NCBI RefSeq assembly: GCF_000406165.1
Contig: NZ_CM001977.1
Location: 2,116,124 to 2,180,123, forward strand
Reading direction: 5' to 3'
Source: Dickeya zeae NCPPB 2538
GTDB lineage: Bacteria; Pseudomonadota; Gammaproteobacteria; Enterobacterales; Enterobacteriaceae
Length of the DNA stretch: 64,000 bases
How positions within the stretch are numbered: the first letter of the stretch is position 1; each line of letters begins with the position of its first letter. Shown here piece after piece: positions 37,108 to 45,584 of the stretch. A program made the position numbers and the translations under genes. The notes beneath the pieces are model-generated. The model saw only the letters and a list, made by a program, of their open reading frames with translations, made no database searches and was not told where the DNA came from.

Positions 37108-37222
37108 TACCCAAAATATTCGAGTTGCAGGAAGGCGGCAAGAGAGTGAATCCCGATGAGGTTAGTGATTCGGGTGAGCGAATGTAGCCAACACACCAGC
37201 AACTTGAAGTATGACGGGTATA
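37108..37222. repeat. Foldback (MITE-like) repeat upstream of prtG
   Basis: The ends are imperfect inverted repeats: TACCC with ATTCGAGTTGCAGG on the left, CAGCAACTTGAAGTAT with GGGTA on the right. The middle contains GAATCCCGATGAG and GATTCGGGTGAG. From memory, very similar dispersed elements are common between genes in Pectobacterium, Dickeya and Serratia. It ends about 50 bases before the prtG start and would be transcribed if the promoter is upstream. Confidence 0.75.
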
Positions 37223-37273
37223 TGTCCGCACATAACATCATCAGATATGAACGTATTTCATGGAGGAAGCGTG

Positions 37274-38707
37274 ATGGCTTTATATAGCAAAAAAACCGAT
37301 CTTTCTTCCGCATCGTCCGGTGGGTATACCGGTGTGGCGGATGTCTATCAATTCTGGAATTATCATCACCGTGGGGATGGCAATATTGGCGATAAGCCAT
37401 CCTATACGCTGGAGCAGGCTCGCGACCAAATAACCCGAGGTAATGTCACCTGGAATGGTGATCATGTTTTCGGTAAACCTGTCGCACTGACTTACGCTTT
37501 TCTTCAGTCAGTTTCTGATGCCAATATGCCTGATAATTACAAAGGTTTCGTTAAATTTAACGCCGCACAAATTCAGCAGGCCAGACTGGCATTACAATCC
37601 TGGGCTGATGTAGCCAATGTGACGTTCACCGAAGTCAAAAACCCTCAACAGGCTACGATTAAGTTCGGTAACTATACATTAACCTCAGATGGCCATACGG
37701 ATAACAATAGCCAGGCCTTTGGTTTCTATCCTGGAAATTGGAAGTGGGCTGGTTCGGCCTGGTTTAATTACAATCAGGCTGATAACCAGCGGCCGGATAT
37801 TAATGAATTTGGCCGCAATACGCTGGCACATGAAATTGGCCACACGCTCGGATTGTATCATCCAGGGGATTATGACGCCTCCGATGGTAACCCTGGCTAT
37901 AAAGACGTGACCTACGCCGAAGATACCCGTCAATTCAGTATCATGAGTTACTGGAATGAGGGTTATACCGGTGGCGATTTTCATGGCTATCATGCCGCCG
38001 CTCCGTTAATGGATGACATCGCCGCGATCCAAAAACTGTATGGTGCGAATATGACCACCCGCACTGGCGATACGGTATACGGGTTCCACTCTAATACAGG
38101 TCGTGATTTTTATACCGCGACCGACAGCAAAACACCGCTGATATTTTCCGTTTGGGATGCCGGCGGCAATGATACCTTTGATTTTTCCGGTTATAGCTCG
38201 AATCAGCGCATCAGTCTGATTAGCGGTACGTTTTCAGATGTCGGCGGTTTAAAAGGAAATGTTTCTATTGCGGCGGGCGCGGTAATTGAAAATGCTATCG
38301 GCGGTTCAGGCAATGATGTCATTGTCGGTAATCTGTCTGATAACCACATCGACGGTGGAGCAGGTAATGACGTGCTGTACGGTGATGGCGGCGCTGATAT
38401 TTTAACGGGCGGGGCGGGTAAAGATATTTTTGTTTATGCCTGGGAAAAAGACTCGCTCGCATCGGCACCGGATACCATTACTGATTTTCAGCGTGGTGAA
38501 GATAAAATCGACTTGTCCGCCTTTAATAAGAATCATGATCTCCAGTTTGTCGATCATTTCTCCGGAGCTGGCAACGAAGTGTTGTTGAATTGGGATGGTC
38601 AGGCGAACCAGACCAATATGTGGATGCATTTAAGCGGACACAGTTCGGCTGATTTTTTGGTGAACATTGTCGGTACGGCGTTGCAGCCGTCGGATTTCAT
38701 TGTTTAA
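37274..38707 (+). CDS. prtG: Secreted metalloprotease PrtG (serralysin family)
   Basis: 477 residues from the ATG at 37274, seven bases after GGAGG. A short propeptide without a Sec signal is followed by a catalytic domain with HEIGHTLGLYH (zinc ligands from His186) and the Met-turn SIMSY. The C-terminal beta-roll has GGxGxD repeats (GGAGNDVLYGDGGADILTGGAGKD) that bind calcium outside the cell. It ends in DFIV, the acidic-hydrophobic tail recognised by the PrtDEF type I exporter. It lies upstream of inh, as described for E. chrysanthemi. Confidence 0.95.
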   Translation: MALYSKKTDLSSASSGGYTGVADVYQFWNYHHRGDGNIGDKPSYTLEQARDQITRGNVTWNGDHVFGKPVALTYAFLQSVSDANMPDNYKGFVKFNAAQIQQARLALQSWADVANVTFTEVKNPQQATIKFGNYTLTSDGHTDNNSQAFGFYPGNWKWAGSAWFNYNQADNQRPDINEFGRNTLAHEIGHTLGLYHPGDYDASDGNPGYKDVTYAEDTRQFSIMSYWNEGYTGGDFHGYHAAAPLMDDIAAIQKLYGANMTTRTGDTVYGFHSNTGRDFYTATDSKTPLIFSVWDAGGNDTFDFSGYSSNQRISLISGTFSDVGGLKGNVSIAAGAVIENAIGGSGNDVIVGNLSDNHIDGGAGNDVLYGDGGADILTGGAGKDIFVYAWEKDSLASAPDTITDFQRGEDKIDLSAFNKNHDLQFVDHFSGAGNEVLLNWDGQANQTNMWMHLSGHSSADFLVNIVGTALQPSDFIV

Positions 38708-38797
38708 CAGTCAAATCTCATTGTTTAACAATGGTGTGATCGTTTAATGACCGCATAATTTTTTAACGAGAACAGAGAAAGTAAGAACAGAAAAAAA

Positions 38798-38863
38798 CCT
38801 GTTATCTACAGGGCCATTAAATAATGGCAGGTGATGTTTGATGTGAAATGATCCTGCCATTAT
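38798..38863 (+). promoter_or_regulatory. Competing stem-loops in the prtG-inh spacer
   Basis: Three stems occur in one stretch: CCTGT/ACAGG (38798-38812), GCCATTA/TAATGGC (38813-38828), and ATAATGGCAGG/CCTGCCATTAT (38821-38831 with 38853-38863). The second and third share bases and cannot coexist. They lie 68 bases before inh and could act as an RNA switch, attenuator or processing site. Confidence 0.5.
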
Positions 38864-38930
38864 CAATGTCTTTAACAAGATAGTTTCAATCATGAATCGC
38901 GCGCTCTGATAACCGAATGATGGGAATATC

Positions 38931-39293
38931 ATGAAAAAGCTGATTATTGCGACATTACTGGGTGCACTGAGTGGAGGATGTATGGCGAGCAGTCTGAGAT
39001 TACCGTCTGCAGCGGAGCTGAGCGGAGAGTGGGTATTAAGCGGCACGGAACAGCACTGCGATATCCGTTTGAATACCGAGGTGCTTGATAGCACGACCTG
39101 GCGACTGGCGGGCGACAAGACCTGCCTGCAAGCGCTGTTGCCGGAAGCGCCGGTTGGCTGGCGGCCTACGCCTGATGGGGTGACACTGACACAGACTGAC
39201 GGTTCAGCAGTGGCGTTTTTCAGCCGTAGTCATGATCAGTACGAACATACGCTGGCTAACGGCAGTGTGCGTATTTTGAAAAAGAAAGCCTGA
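38931..39293 (+). CDS. inh: Periplasmic metalloprotease inhibitor
   Basis: 120 residues with a signal peptide (MKKLIIATLLGALSGGCMA) and a mature start SSLRLPSA. Cys43 and Cys65 can form the single disulfide of this beta-barrel inhibitor. In the known E. chrysanthemi inhibitor complex the mature N-terminus inserts into the protease cleft near the zinc. It protects periplasmic proteins from serralysins that fold before export. The gene is 16 bases upstream of prtD, so it is probably expressed with the exporter. Confidence 0.96.
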   Translation: MKKLIIATLLGALSGGCMASSLRLPSAAELSGEWVLSGTEQHCDIRLNTEVLDSTTWRLAGDKTCLQALLPEAPVGWRPTPDGVTLTQTDGSAVAFFSRSHDQYEHTLANGSVRILKKKA

Positions 39294-39309
39294 GTGGGAG
39301 TCGCCCGTC

Positions 39310-41043
39310 GTGAATGCTTCCACTGAGCAAGATCGTTCGCTGTTCGGCGTACTGCGTCAGTTTCGCCGCAGTTTTTGGAGCGTCGGCATTTTCAGCGCGG
39401 TCATCAACCTGCTGATGCTGGCCCCTTCGGTCTACATGCTCCAGGTGTATGACCGGGTGCTGGCGTCAGGTAACGGCATTACCCTGCTGATGCTGACCCT
39501 GCTGATGGCGGGACTGTGTGTTTTTATGGGCGCGTTGGAGTGGGTGCGCAGCCTGCTGGTCGTGCGACTGGGGACCCGGATCGACCTGGCGCTCAATCAG
39601 GATGTTTTCAATGCCGCGTTTGCCCGTAATCTTGACGCCGGTGACGGTCGCGCCGGAATGGCACTCACCGATTTAACATTGTTGCGCCAGTTTATTACCG
39701 GTAATGCGTTATTCGCCTTCTTCGATGTACCGTGGTTCCCGCTGTTCCTGCTGGTACTGTTTTTATTGCACCCCTGGTTGGGGTTGCTGGCTCTGGGCGG
39801 CACCGTCGTACTGGTTGCGCTGACCTGGCTAAACCAGCATCTGACCAGCCAGCCGCTGGCGGAAGCTAACCTGCAATCCCAGCAGGCGACCCACCTGGCT
39901 GATGCTCAACTGCGTAACGCTGACGTGATTGAAGCGATGGGGATGTTGGGTAACCTGCGTCGGCGTTGGCTGGCGCGTCATTATCGCTTTATTTCTCTGC
40001 AAAATCTCGCCAGTGAACGTGCTGCGGCTGTCGGTGGTGCCTCCAAATACAGCCGTATTGCGTTGCAATCATTCATGTTGGGGCTAGGGGCATTGTTGGC
40101 GATCGACGGCAAAATTACACCGGGGATGATGATCGCTGGCTCCATTCTGGTAGGTCGTGTTTTAAGCCCGATCGATCAGTTGATCGGGGTGTGGAAACAG
40201 TGGAGCAGTGCACGCATTGCCTGGCAGCGTTTGACCCGGCTGATGGCGGTATATCCGCCGCGTCCAGAATCGATGGCATTACCCGCACCCGAAGGTCATC
40301 TCAGTGTTGAACAGGTATCACTGCGCCCGGCACAAGGTAATGGTAACGCCCGATTGCAGAATATCCATTTCTCACTACAAGCGGGGGAAACGCTGGTGGT
40401 GCTAGGTGCCTCTGGTTCTGGTAAGTCTACATTGGCCCGGTTGCTGGTCGGTGCACAAGCGCCGACGCAAGGTAAAGTACGTCTGGACGGTGCAGACCTG
40501 GATCTGGTGGATAAAAGCGCGTTTGGTCCGGCTATTGGGTATTTGCCGCAGGATGTGCAGTTATTCAGAGGAACACTGGCGGAAAACATTGCCCGCTTCG
40601 GTGAAGCCGACCCACAGAAAGTGGTGGCGGCGGCAAAACTGGCAGGGGTGCATGAGCTGATTTTGTCCCTACCCAAAGGGTATGACACGGAGTTAGGGGA
40701 TGGCGGCAGTGGCCTGTCGGGGGGGCAGCGTCAACGTATTGGTTTGGCCCGGGCGATGTACGGCGATCCTTGCCTGTTGGTGTTAGATGAACCCAATGCC
40801 AGCCTTGACAGTGACGGTGATAAGGCCCTGATGCAGGCGATCGTCGCACTGCAAAAACGTGGCGCCACCGTGGTGCTCATCACCCATCGTCCAGCGCTAA
40901 CTACCTTGGCGCAAAAAATTCTTATCCTCCATGAAGGCCAGCAACAACGTATGGGACTGGCACGGGATGTACTGACGGAGTTGCAGCAACGTAGCGCTGC
41001 CAATCAGGCCCGGATGAATACGCCGGCTGTGATGCCGCAATGA
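39310..41043 (+). CDS. prtD: Type I secretion ATPase/permease for proteases
   Basis: 577 residues, GTG start preceded by GGGAG. The N-terminal half has about six membrane helices (starting near FWSVGIFSAVINLLMLAPSVYML). The ATPase half carries Walker A GASGSGKST near residue 366, signature LSGGQRQR and Walker B CLLVLDEPNASLD. PrtD recognises the C-terminal signal of PrtA, B, C and G and powers their one-step export through PrtE and PrtF. Confidence 0.97.
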   Translation: MNASTEQDRSLFGVLRQFRRSFWSVGIFSAVINLLMLAPSVYMLQVYDRVLASGNGITLLMLTLLMAGLCVFMGALEWVRSLLVVRLGTRIDLALNQDVFNAAFARNLDAGDGRAGMALTDLTLLRQFITGNALFAFFDVPWFPLFLLVLFLLHPWLGLLALGGTVVLVALTWLNQHLTSQPLAEANLQSQQATHLADAQLRNADVIEAMGMLGNLRRRWLARHYRFISLQNLASERAAAVGGASKYSRIALQSFMLGLGALLAIDGKITPGMMIAGSILVGRVLSPIDQLIGVWKQWSSARIAWQRLTRLMAVYPPRPESMALPAPEGHLSVEQVSLRPAQGNGNARLQNIHFSLQAGETLVVLGASGSGKSTLARLLVGAQAPTQGKVRLDGADLDLVDKSAFGPAIGYLPQDVQLFRGTLAENIARFGEADPQKVVAAAKLAGVHELILSLPKGYDTELGDGGSGLSGGQRQRIGLARAMYGDPCLLVLDEPNASLDSDGDKALMQAIVALQKRGATVVLITHRPALTTLAQKILILHEGQQQRMGLARDVLTELQQRSAANQARMNTPAVMPQ

Positions 41044-41056
41044 CAGGAACGGACCA

Positions 41057-42403
41057 ATGACAGGCATGGATGTAACGACACAGGATGAATTAAACGAAGC
41101 GACAATGCGCGATCGGGCCAGTCGTGATGAAAAACGGGCGTTGCGATTGGGTTGGTGGCTGGTATTTGCCGGTTTTGGCGGTTTTCTGCTGTGGGCATTA
41201 CTGGCGCCGCTGGATAAAGGTGTGGCGGTGCAGGGGAACGTTGTGGTTTCTGGCAATCGCAAAGTGATCCAGCACATGCAAGGCGGCATTGTCGAGCGCA
41301 TTCAGGTCAAAGAGGGGGACCGTGTTGCTGCCGGTCAGGTATTGCTGACGCTCAATGCCGTTGATGCCCGTACCACCAGCGAGGGATTAGGTTCCCAATA
41401 TGATCAGTTGATTGCGCGCGAAGCCCGATTACTGGCGGAACAGCGCAATCAGTCATCGTTAGTGGCGACGCCCCGGCTGGTTGAAGCACGCCAGCGGCCA
41501 GAAATAGCGGGCATTATCGCGTTACAGGAAAATCTGCTGTATAGCCGACAACAGGCTCTGAAACTGGAAACTGAAGGTGTGCGCGCCAGTATCGAGGGGA
41601 TGGAGACATCGCTTGGCGCGTTGCAAAAAGTGATCACCAGCAAGCAGTCGGAACAAGCCGTATTAAGCCAGCAGTTGCAGGGATTACGTCCACTGGCGGC
41701 GGAGAATTATGTGCCGCGCAATAAAATGCTGGAAATGGAGCGACTGTTTGCGCAGGTGAGTGGTGAACTGGCGCAGACCAGTGGCGATGCAGGGCGAATC
41801 CGTCGGGATATTCAGCAACAGAAACTGCGCATTGCCCAGCGTCAGCAGGAATATGACAAAGAAGTAAGCAGCGAGTTATCTGATGTACAGTCCAAACTGA
41901 ACGAAGTGATAAGCCAGCGCGAGAAGGCGGATTTTAATCTGGCTAATGTGCAGGTGCGTGCACCGGTTGCCGGTACCGTGGTGGATATGAAGGTCTTCAC
42001 TGAAGGTGGGGTGATCGCCGCCGGACAGGTGATGATGGAAATCGTGCCGGAAGATCAGCCCTTGCTGGTGGATGGGCGCATTCCGGTAGAAATGGTGGAT
42101 AAAGTGTGGGCCGGGTTGCCGGTGGAGTTGCAATTTACCGCGTTTAGCCAGAGTACGACACCGCGCGTTCCGGGGACAGTGACCTTGCTTTCCGCCGACC
42201 GACTGGTCGATGAGAAAGACGGCGCGCCATATTACAGCCTGCGAATTCAGGTGAGCGAAGAAGGCAAACGAACGTTGCATGGGCTGGAAATTAAACCCGG
42301 CATGCCGGTGCAGGGCTTTGTGCGTACCGGGGAGCGTTCGTTTATCAATTATCTGTTTAAGCCGTTGATGGATCGTATGCATCTGGCGCTGACGGAAGAG
42401 TAA
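41057..42403 (+). CDS. prtE: Membrane fusion protein of the protease exporter
   Basis: 448 residues, HlyD family. A cytoplasmic N-terminus leads to one membrane helix (about 33-53, WWLVFAGFGGFLLWALLAPL). The periplasmic part holds a lipoyl-like barrel (GNVVVSGNRKVIQHMQGG), a long coiled coil (about 110-290) and the matching second half VRAPVAGTVVDMKVFTEGG. It bridges PrtD and PrtF. It lies 13 bases after prtD and 12 before prtF. Confidence 0.97.
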   Translation: MTGMDVTTQDELNEATMRDRASRDEKRALRLGWWLVFAGFGGFLLWALLAPLDKGVAVQGNVVVSGNRKVIQHMQGGIVERIQVKEGDRVAAGQVLLTLNAVDARTTSEGLGSQYDQLIAREARLLAEQRNQSSLVATPRLVEARQRPEIAGIIALQENLLYSRQQALKLETEGVRASIEGMETSLGALQKVITSKQSEQAVLSQQLQGLRPLAAENYVPRNKMLEMERLFAQVSGELAQTSGDAGRIRRDIQQQKLRIAQRQQEYDKEVSSELSDVQSKLNEVISQREKADFNLANVQVRAPVAGTVVDMKVFTEGGVIAAGQVMMEIVPEDQPLLVDGRIPVEMVDKVWAGLPVELQFTAFSQSTTPRVPGTVTLLSADRLVDEKDGAPYYSLRIQVSEEGKRTLHGLEIKPGMPVQGFVRTGERSFINYLFKPLMDRMHLALTEE

Positions 42404-42415
42404 CGGAAGAAAGCA

Positions 42416-43822
42416 ATGCGAAGGAAAGCAGTATTACTGGCAATGGTGTTATCTCTGTCAATAGTGTTATCTCTGCCGGGCGGCGGCGCTCAGGCGATGG
42501 GGTTGGTCGACGCCTGGGAACTGGCGTTGCGTAATGATGCACAGTTGCGAGCGGCTGGTTTTGAACGGGATGCCGGGCAGGAAGAGGTGGCGATCGGTCG
42601 GGCCGGGCTGCTGCCGTCGTTACAGTATAACTATGGCGTTAACTACAGCCATTCCAAGGTGACGCAGCGGGATCGCACGGTGAATAACACCAGTCAACGT
42701 GATTACGACAACTATGTATCAACGCTGACGCTGCGTCAGCCGTTGCTGGATTATGCCGCCTGGGCGCGTTATCAGCAGGGCATCAGCCGCAAACTGATGG
42801 CCGATCAGCGATTTCGTGATCGTAGCCAGGACTTGATGGTACGGCTGTATCAGTCATGGAGCGACGCGCTGCTGGCGCAGGAAAAATTAACGTTACTTGA
42901 TGCGCAACGTCGTGCCTATGAGGAGCAACTGGCGTTGAATCGTCGCTTGTTGGCGGCGGGAGAAGGGACGCAAACCGATCTGCGTGAGACAGAAGCACGT
43001 TACACCGTCACTAATGCACAACGTATAGAGCAGGAAGATACGTTGGATGCCGCCATGACTGCGCTGGAAAATATGATTGGCTCGCCGCTACAGATTCAGG
43101 ATTTGTCGCCGCTGGCGTTGGATGTGTTACCAGATAACGTGACGGAAAACCGCTCTTTAACGCAATGGCGTGAACTGGCGGTCCGGTACAACGCAAAACT
43201 GGCGGTGCAGCGAGAAAACGTCGGTTACAGCCGCAATGAAATCGAGCGTAACCGTGCAGGTCATCTGCCGAGCATGGATCTGGTAGCGTCGACTCGCAAT
43301 AGCCTGTCTGAATCTGAATATAACTATAACCAGAAATATGACACCCAGACGGTAGGGTTACAGGTGCGTGTACCGCTGTATTCCGGCGGTGCGGTGTCGG
43401 CGTCAATGCGTCAGGCGACAGCGGAATACGAGCAAAGTCAGGCTGAACTGGATAATCAAACCCGGCAAACCTTCGCGGAGTTACGTCGTCAATTTAACCT
43501 GTGTACCAACGGCGCAGCCAAGATCCGAGCCTGGCAAATGAGTGTCGCCGCCGCGGAGGAAGCCATTCGCGCTACACGGCAAAGCGTTGCCGGTGGTGAA
43601 CGTATTAATCTGGATGTATTGATGGCGGAACAGGAATGGTACAACGCCCGGCGCGAGCTGGCGGAAGTGAAATATCGCTGGCTACAGGCATGGTTAATTC
43701 TGCGCTATACCGCAGGTACGCTCAATGAGCAGGACATGATGCAACTGGCCGCCTGGTTTCAACCCGCCGATGTTGCCAGAAAGGGTAAGGTAAAAACGTC
43801 ATCCGGCAATAAAACACATTAA
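42416..43822 (+). CDS. prtF: Outer-membrane channel of the protease exporter
   Basis: 468 residues, TolC family. A signal peptide (cleavage likely after GGGAQA) precedes two repeats typical of outer-membrane efflux proteins, with the MGLVDAWELALRNDAQLRAA start and long helices that form the periplasmic tunnel. It forms a trimeric outer-membrane exit for the proteases. It is the last gene of the exporter operon. Confidence 0.96.
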   Translation: MRRKAVLLAMVLSLSIVLSLPGGGAQAMGLVDAWELALRNDAQLRAAGFERDAGQEEVAIGRAGLLPSLQYNYGVNYSHSKVTQRDRTVNNTSQRDYDNYVSTLTLRQPLLDYAAWARYQQGISRKLMADQRFRDRSQDLMVRLYQSWSDALLAQEKLTLLDAQRRAYEEQLALNRRLLAAGEGTQTDLRETEARYTVTNAQRIEQEDTLDAAMTALENMIGSPLQIQDLSPLALDVLPDNVTENRSLTQWRELAVRYNAKLAVQRENVGYSRNEIERNRAGHLPSMDLVASTRNSLSESEYNYNQKYDTQTVGLQVRVPLYSGGAVSASMRQATAEYEQSQAELDNQTRQTFAELRRQFNLCTNGAAKIRAWQMSVAAAEEAIRATRQSVAGGERINLDVLMAEQEWYNARRELAEVKYRWLQAWLILRYTAGTLNEQDMMQLAAWFQPADVARKGKVKTSSGNKTH

Positions 43823-43864
43823 TAAGCGCCTGTTGCGCGAAGTGATGCCGTTTCCACTAGATTT

Positions 43865-43886
43865 CTTTCGTAGCAGGCTGCGAAAG
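43865..43886 (+). repeat. Hairpin between prtF and prtB
   Basis: CTTTCG and CGAAAG close a stem continued by AGC/GCT, in the 169-base prtF-prtB gap. No T-run follows. It may protect the exporter mRNA 3' end or modulate read-through into prtB. Confidence 0.5.
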
Positions 43887-43991
43887 ATGGGTGTGCCATG
43901 CGTTGGGCGGTCAGGGTGACTGCCGACGATATAATGGCGAATAAGGCATTCTGACTGTAATAAATAAGTCAGACTTTATGGAAGAAGTAAT

Positions 43992-45434
43992 ATGCAACAA
44001 AACGAGAATATACCATCAAATACCTCTGCTGCTGCCAAGGCAGGTAATTATATCGGCTATGCCGATGTCTATGATTTTTGGTATTACCATCAACGTGGCG
44101 ATGGCGTAACGGTGAATGGCAAACCGTCCTATTCCACCGATAAAGCGGTGGATGAAGGGTTAACCCGACCGCATACCACCTGGAACGGCGATAATGTGTA
44201 TGGCAAGGCGGCGAATCTGACCTATTCGTTCCTGGATACCTTTACGTCGACGCCTAACGGCCATACTGGACCGGTAAAATTTACGCCGGTACAAATGGAG
44301 CAGGTAAAACTGTCATTACAGTCGTGGGCGGATGTTGCGAACCTGACTTTTACCGAAGTCAGCCCCAGTCAAAAAGCAAATATTACCTTTGCCAATTACA
44401 CCCGCAATGCGGATGGCAGCCTGAATACGGATACGCAGGCTTATGCGGCTTATCCGGGGACGCATCCGCTGTCGGGCAGCGCCTGGTTCAACTATAACCA
44501 GTCGACTGTGCGTAACCCGGGTACCGAAGAATACGGGCGACATACCTTCACCCATGAAATTGGGCATGCATTGGGGCTGAGCCACCCGGCTGAATATAAC
44601 GCCGGTGAAGGGGATATCAGCTATAAAAACAGCGCGGCCTATGCAGAAGACTCCCGCCAGTTCAGCATCATGAGCTACTGGGATGTGGAAAATACCGGCG
44701 GAGACTTTAAAGGCCATTACTCAGCCGGACCATTGATGGATGATATTGCCGCTATCCAGAAGCTGTACGGCGCCAATATGACCACCCGCACTGGCGATAC
44801 GGTATACGGGTTCCACTCCAATACCGATCGTGATTTTTATACCGCGACCGACAGCAGCAAAGCGCTGGTTTTCTCGGTGTGGGATGCGGGTGGCAATGAC
44901 ACCTTCGATTTCTCCGGTTACAGCAGTAACCAGCGCATCAACCTCAATGAAGGTTCGTTCTCAGACGTTGGCGGTTTGAAAGGTAATGTATCGATTGCGC
45001 ATGGGGTCACTATCGAGAATGCGATTGGCGGCTCTGGTAACGATATTCTGGTTGGTAACAGCGCTGATAACATCCTGCAGGGCGGCGCGGGCGATGATGT
45101 GCTGTTCGGCAGTCTGGGCGCGGATACCCTGACCGGTGGTGCCGGTCGCGACATTTTCGTCTACGGCAGCGGCCAGGATTCAACCCTGTCTGCGTACGAC
45201 TGGATCACTGATTTCCAGACCGGTGTGGACAAAATCGATCTGTCAGCATTCCGTAGCGAAGGGCAGCTGAGTTTTGCGCAGGACCAGTTTTCTGGTAAAG
45301 GGCAGGAAATCATACTGCAGTGGGATGCGGCTGATAGCATCACGAATCTGTGGTTACATGAAGCGGGCCACAGCTCTGCGGATTTTCTGGTACGTATCGT
45401 CGGTCAGGTGTCGCAGTCCGATATTATCGTGTAA
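43992..45434 (+). CDS. prtB: Secreted metalloprotease PrtB
   Basis: 480 residues. The zinc site HEIGHALGLSH begins at residue 188, with Met-turn SIMSY and a calcium-binding repeat region (GGAGDDVLFGSLGADTLTGGAGRD). The C-terminus ends SDIIV, the exporter signal. There is no Sec signal; a short N-terminal propeptide is removed after export. It degrades plant and other extracellular proteins. From codon 263 on it is nearly the same as PrtC. Confidence 0.96.
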   Translation: MQQNENIPSNTSAAAKAGNYIGYADVYDFWYYHQRGDGVTVNGKPSYSTDKAVDEGLTRPHTTWNGDNVYGKAANLTYSFLDTFTSTPNGHTGPVKFTPVQMEQVKLSLQSWADVANLTFTEVSPSQKANITFANYTRNADGSLNTDTQAYAAYPGTHPLSGSAWFNYNQSTVRNPGTEEYGRHTFTHEIGHALGLSHPAEYNAGEGDISYKNSAAYAEDSRQFSIMSYWDVENTGGDFKGHYSAGPLMDDIAAIQKLYGANMTTRTGDTVYGFHSNTDRDFYTATDSSKALVFSVWDAGGNDTFDFSGYSSNQRINLNEGSFSDVGGLKGNVSIAHGVTIENAIGGSGNDILVGNSADNILQGGAGDDVLFGSLGADTLTGGAGRDIFVYGSGQDSTLSAYDWITDFQTGVDKIDLSAFRSEGQLSFAQDQFSGKGQEIILQWDAADSITNLWLHEAGHSSADFLVRIVGQVSQSDIIV

Positions 45435-45450
45435 TTAATCACTGAAAATA

Positions 45451-45505
45451 TTAAACAGGGTAGTGTCACTATCCTGTTTAATAAGATTTCCATCGAAATC
45501 TTATT
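45451..45505 (+). terminator. Tandem hairpins after prtB
   Basis: TTAAACAGG with CCTGTTTAA (45451-45481) is followed at once by a perfect 11-base repeat AATAAGATTTC/GAAATCTTATT (45480-45505). Neither has a long T-run, so read-through into prtC is possible. Confidence 0.6.
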
Positions 45506-45584
45506 CATATGTCATTCTGGCAGGGTTCTGTTCGCCCTGAATAAGTAATGGCTACTCTCGCTTATATTATTTTCAGAGGATTTT

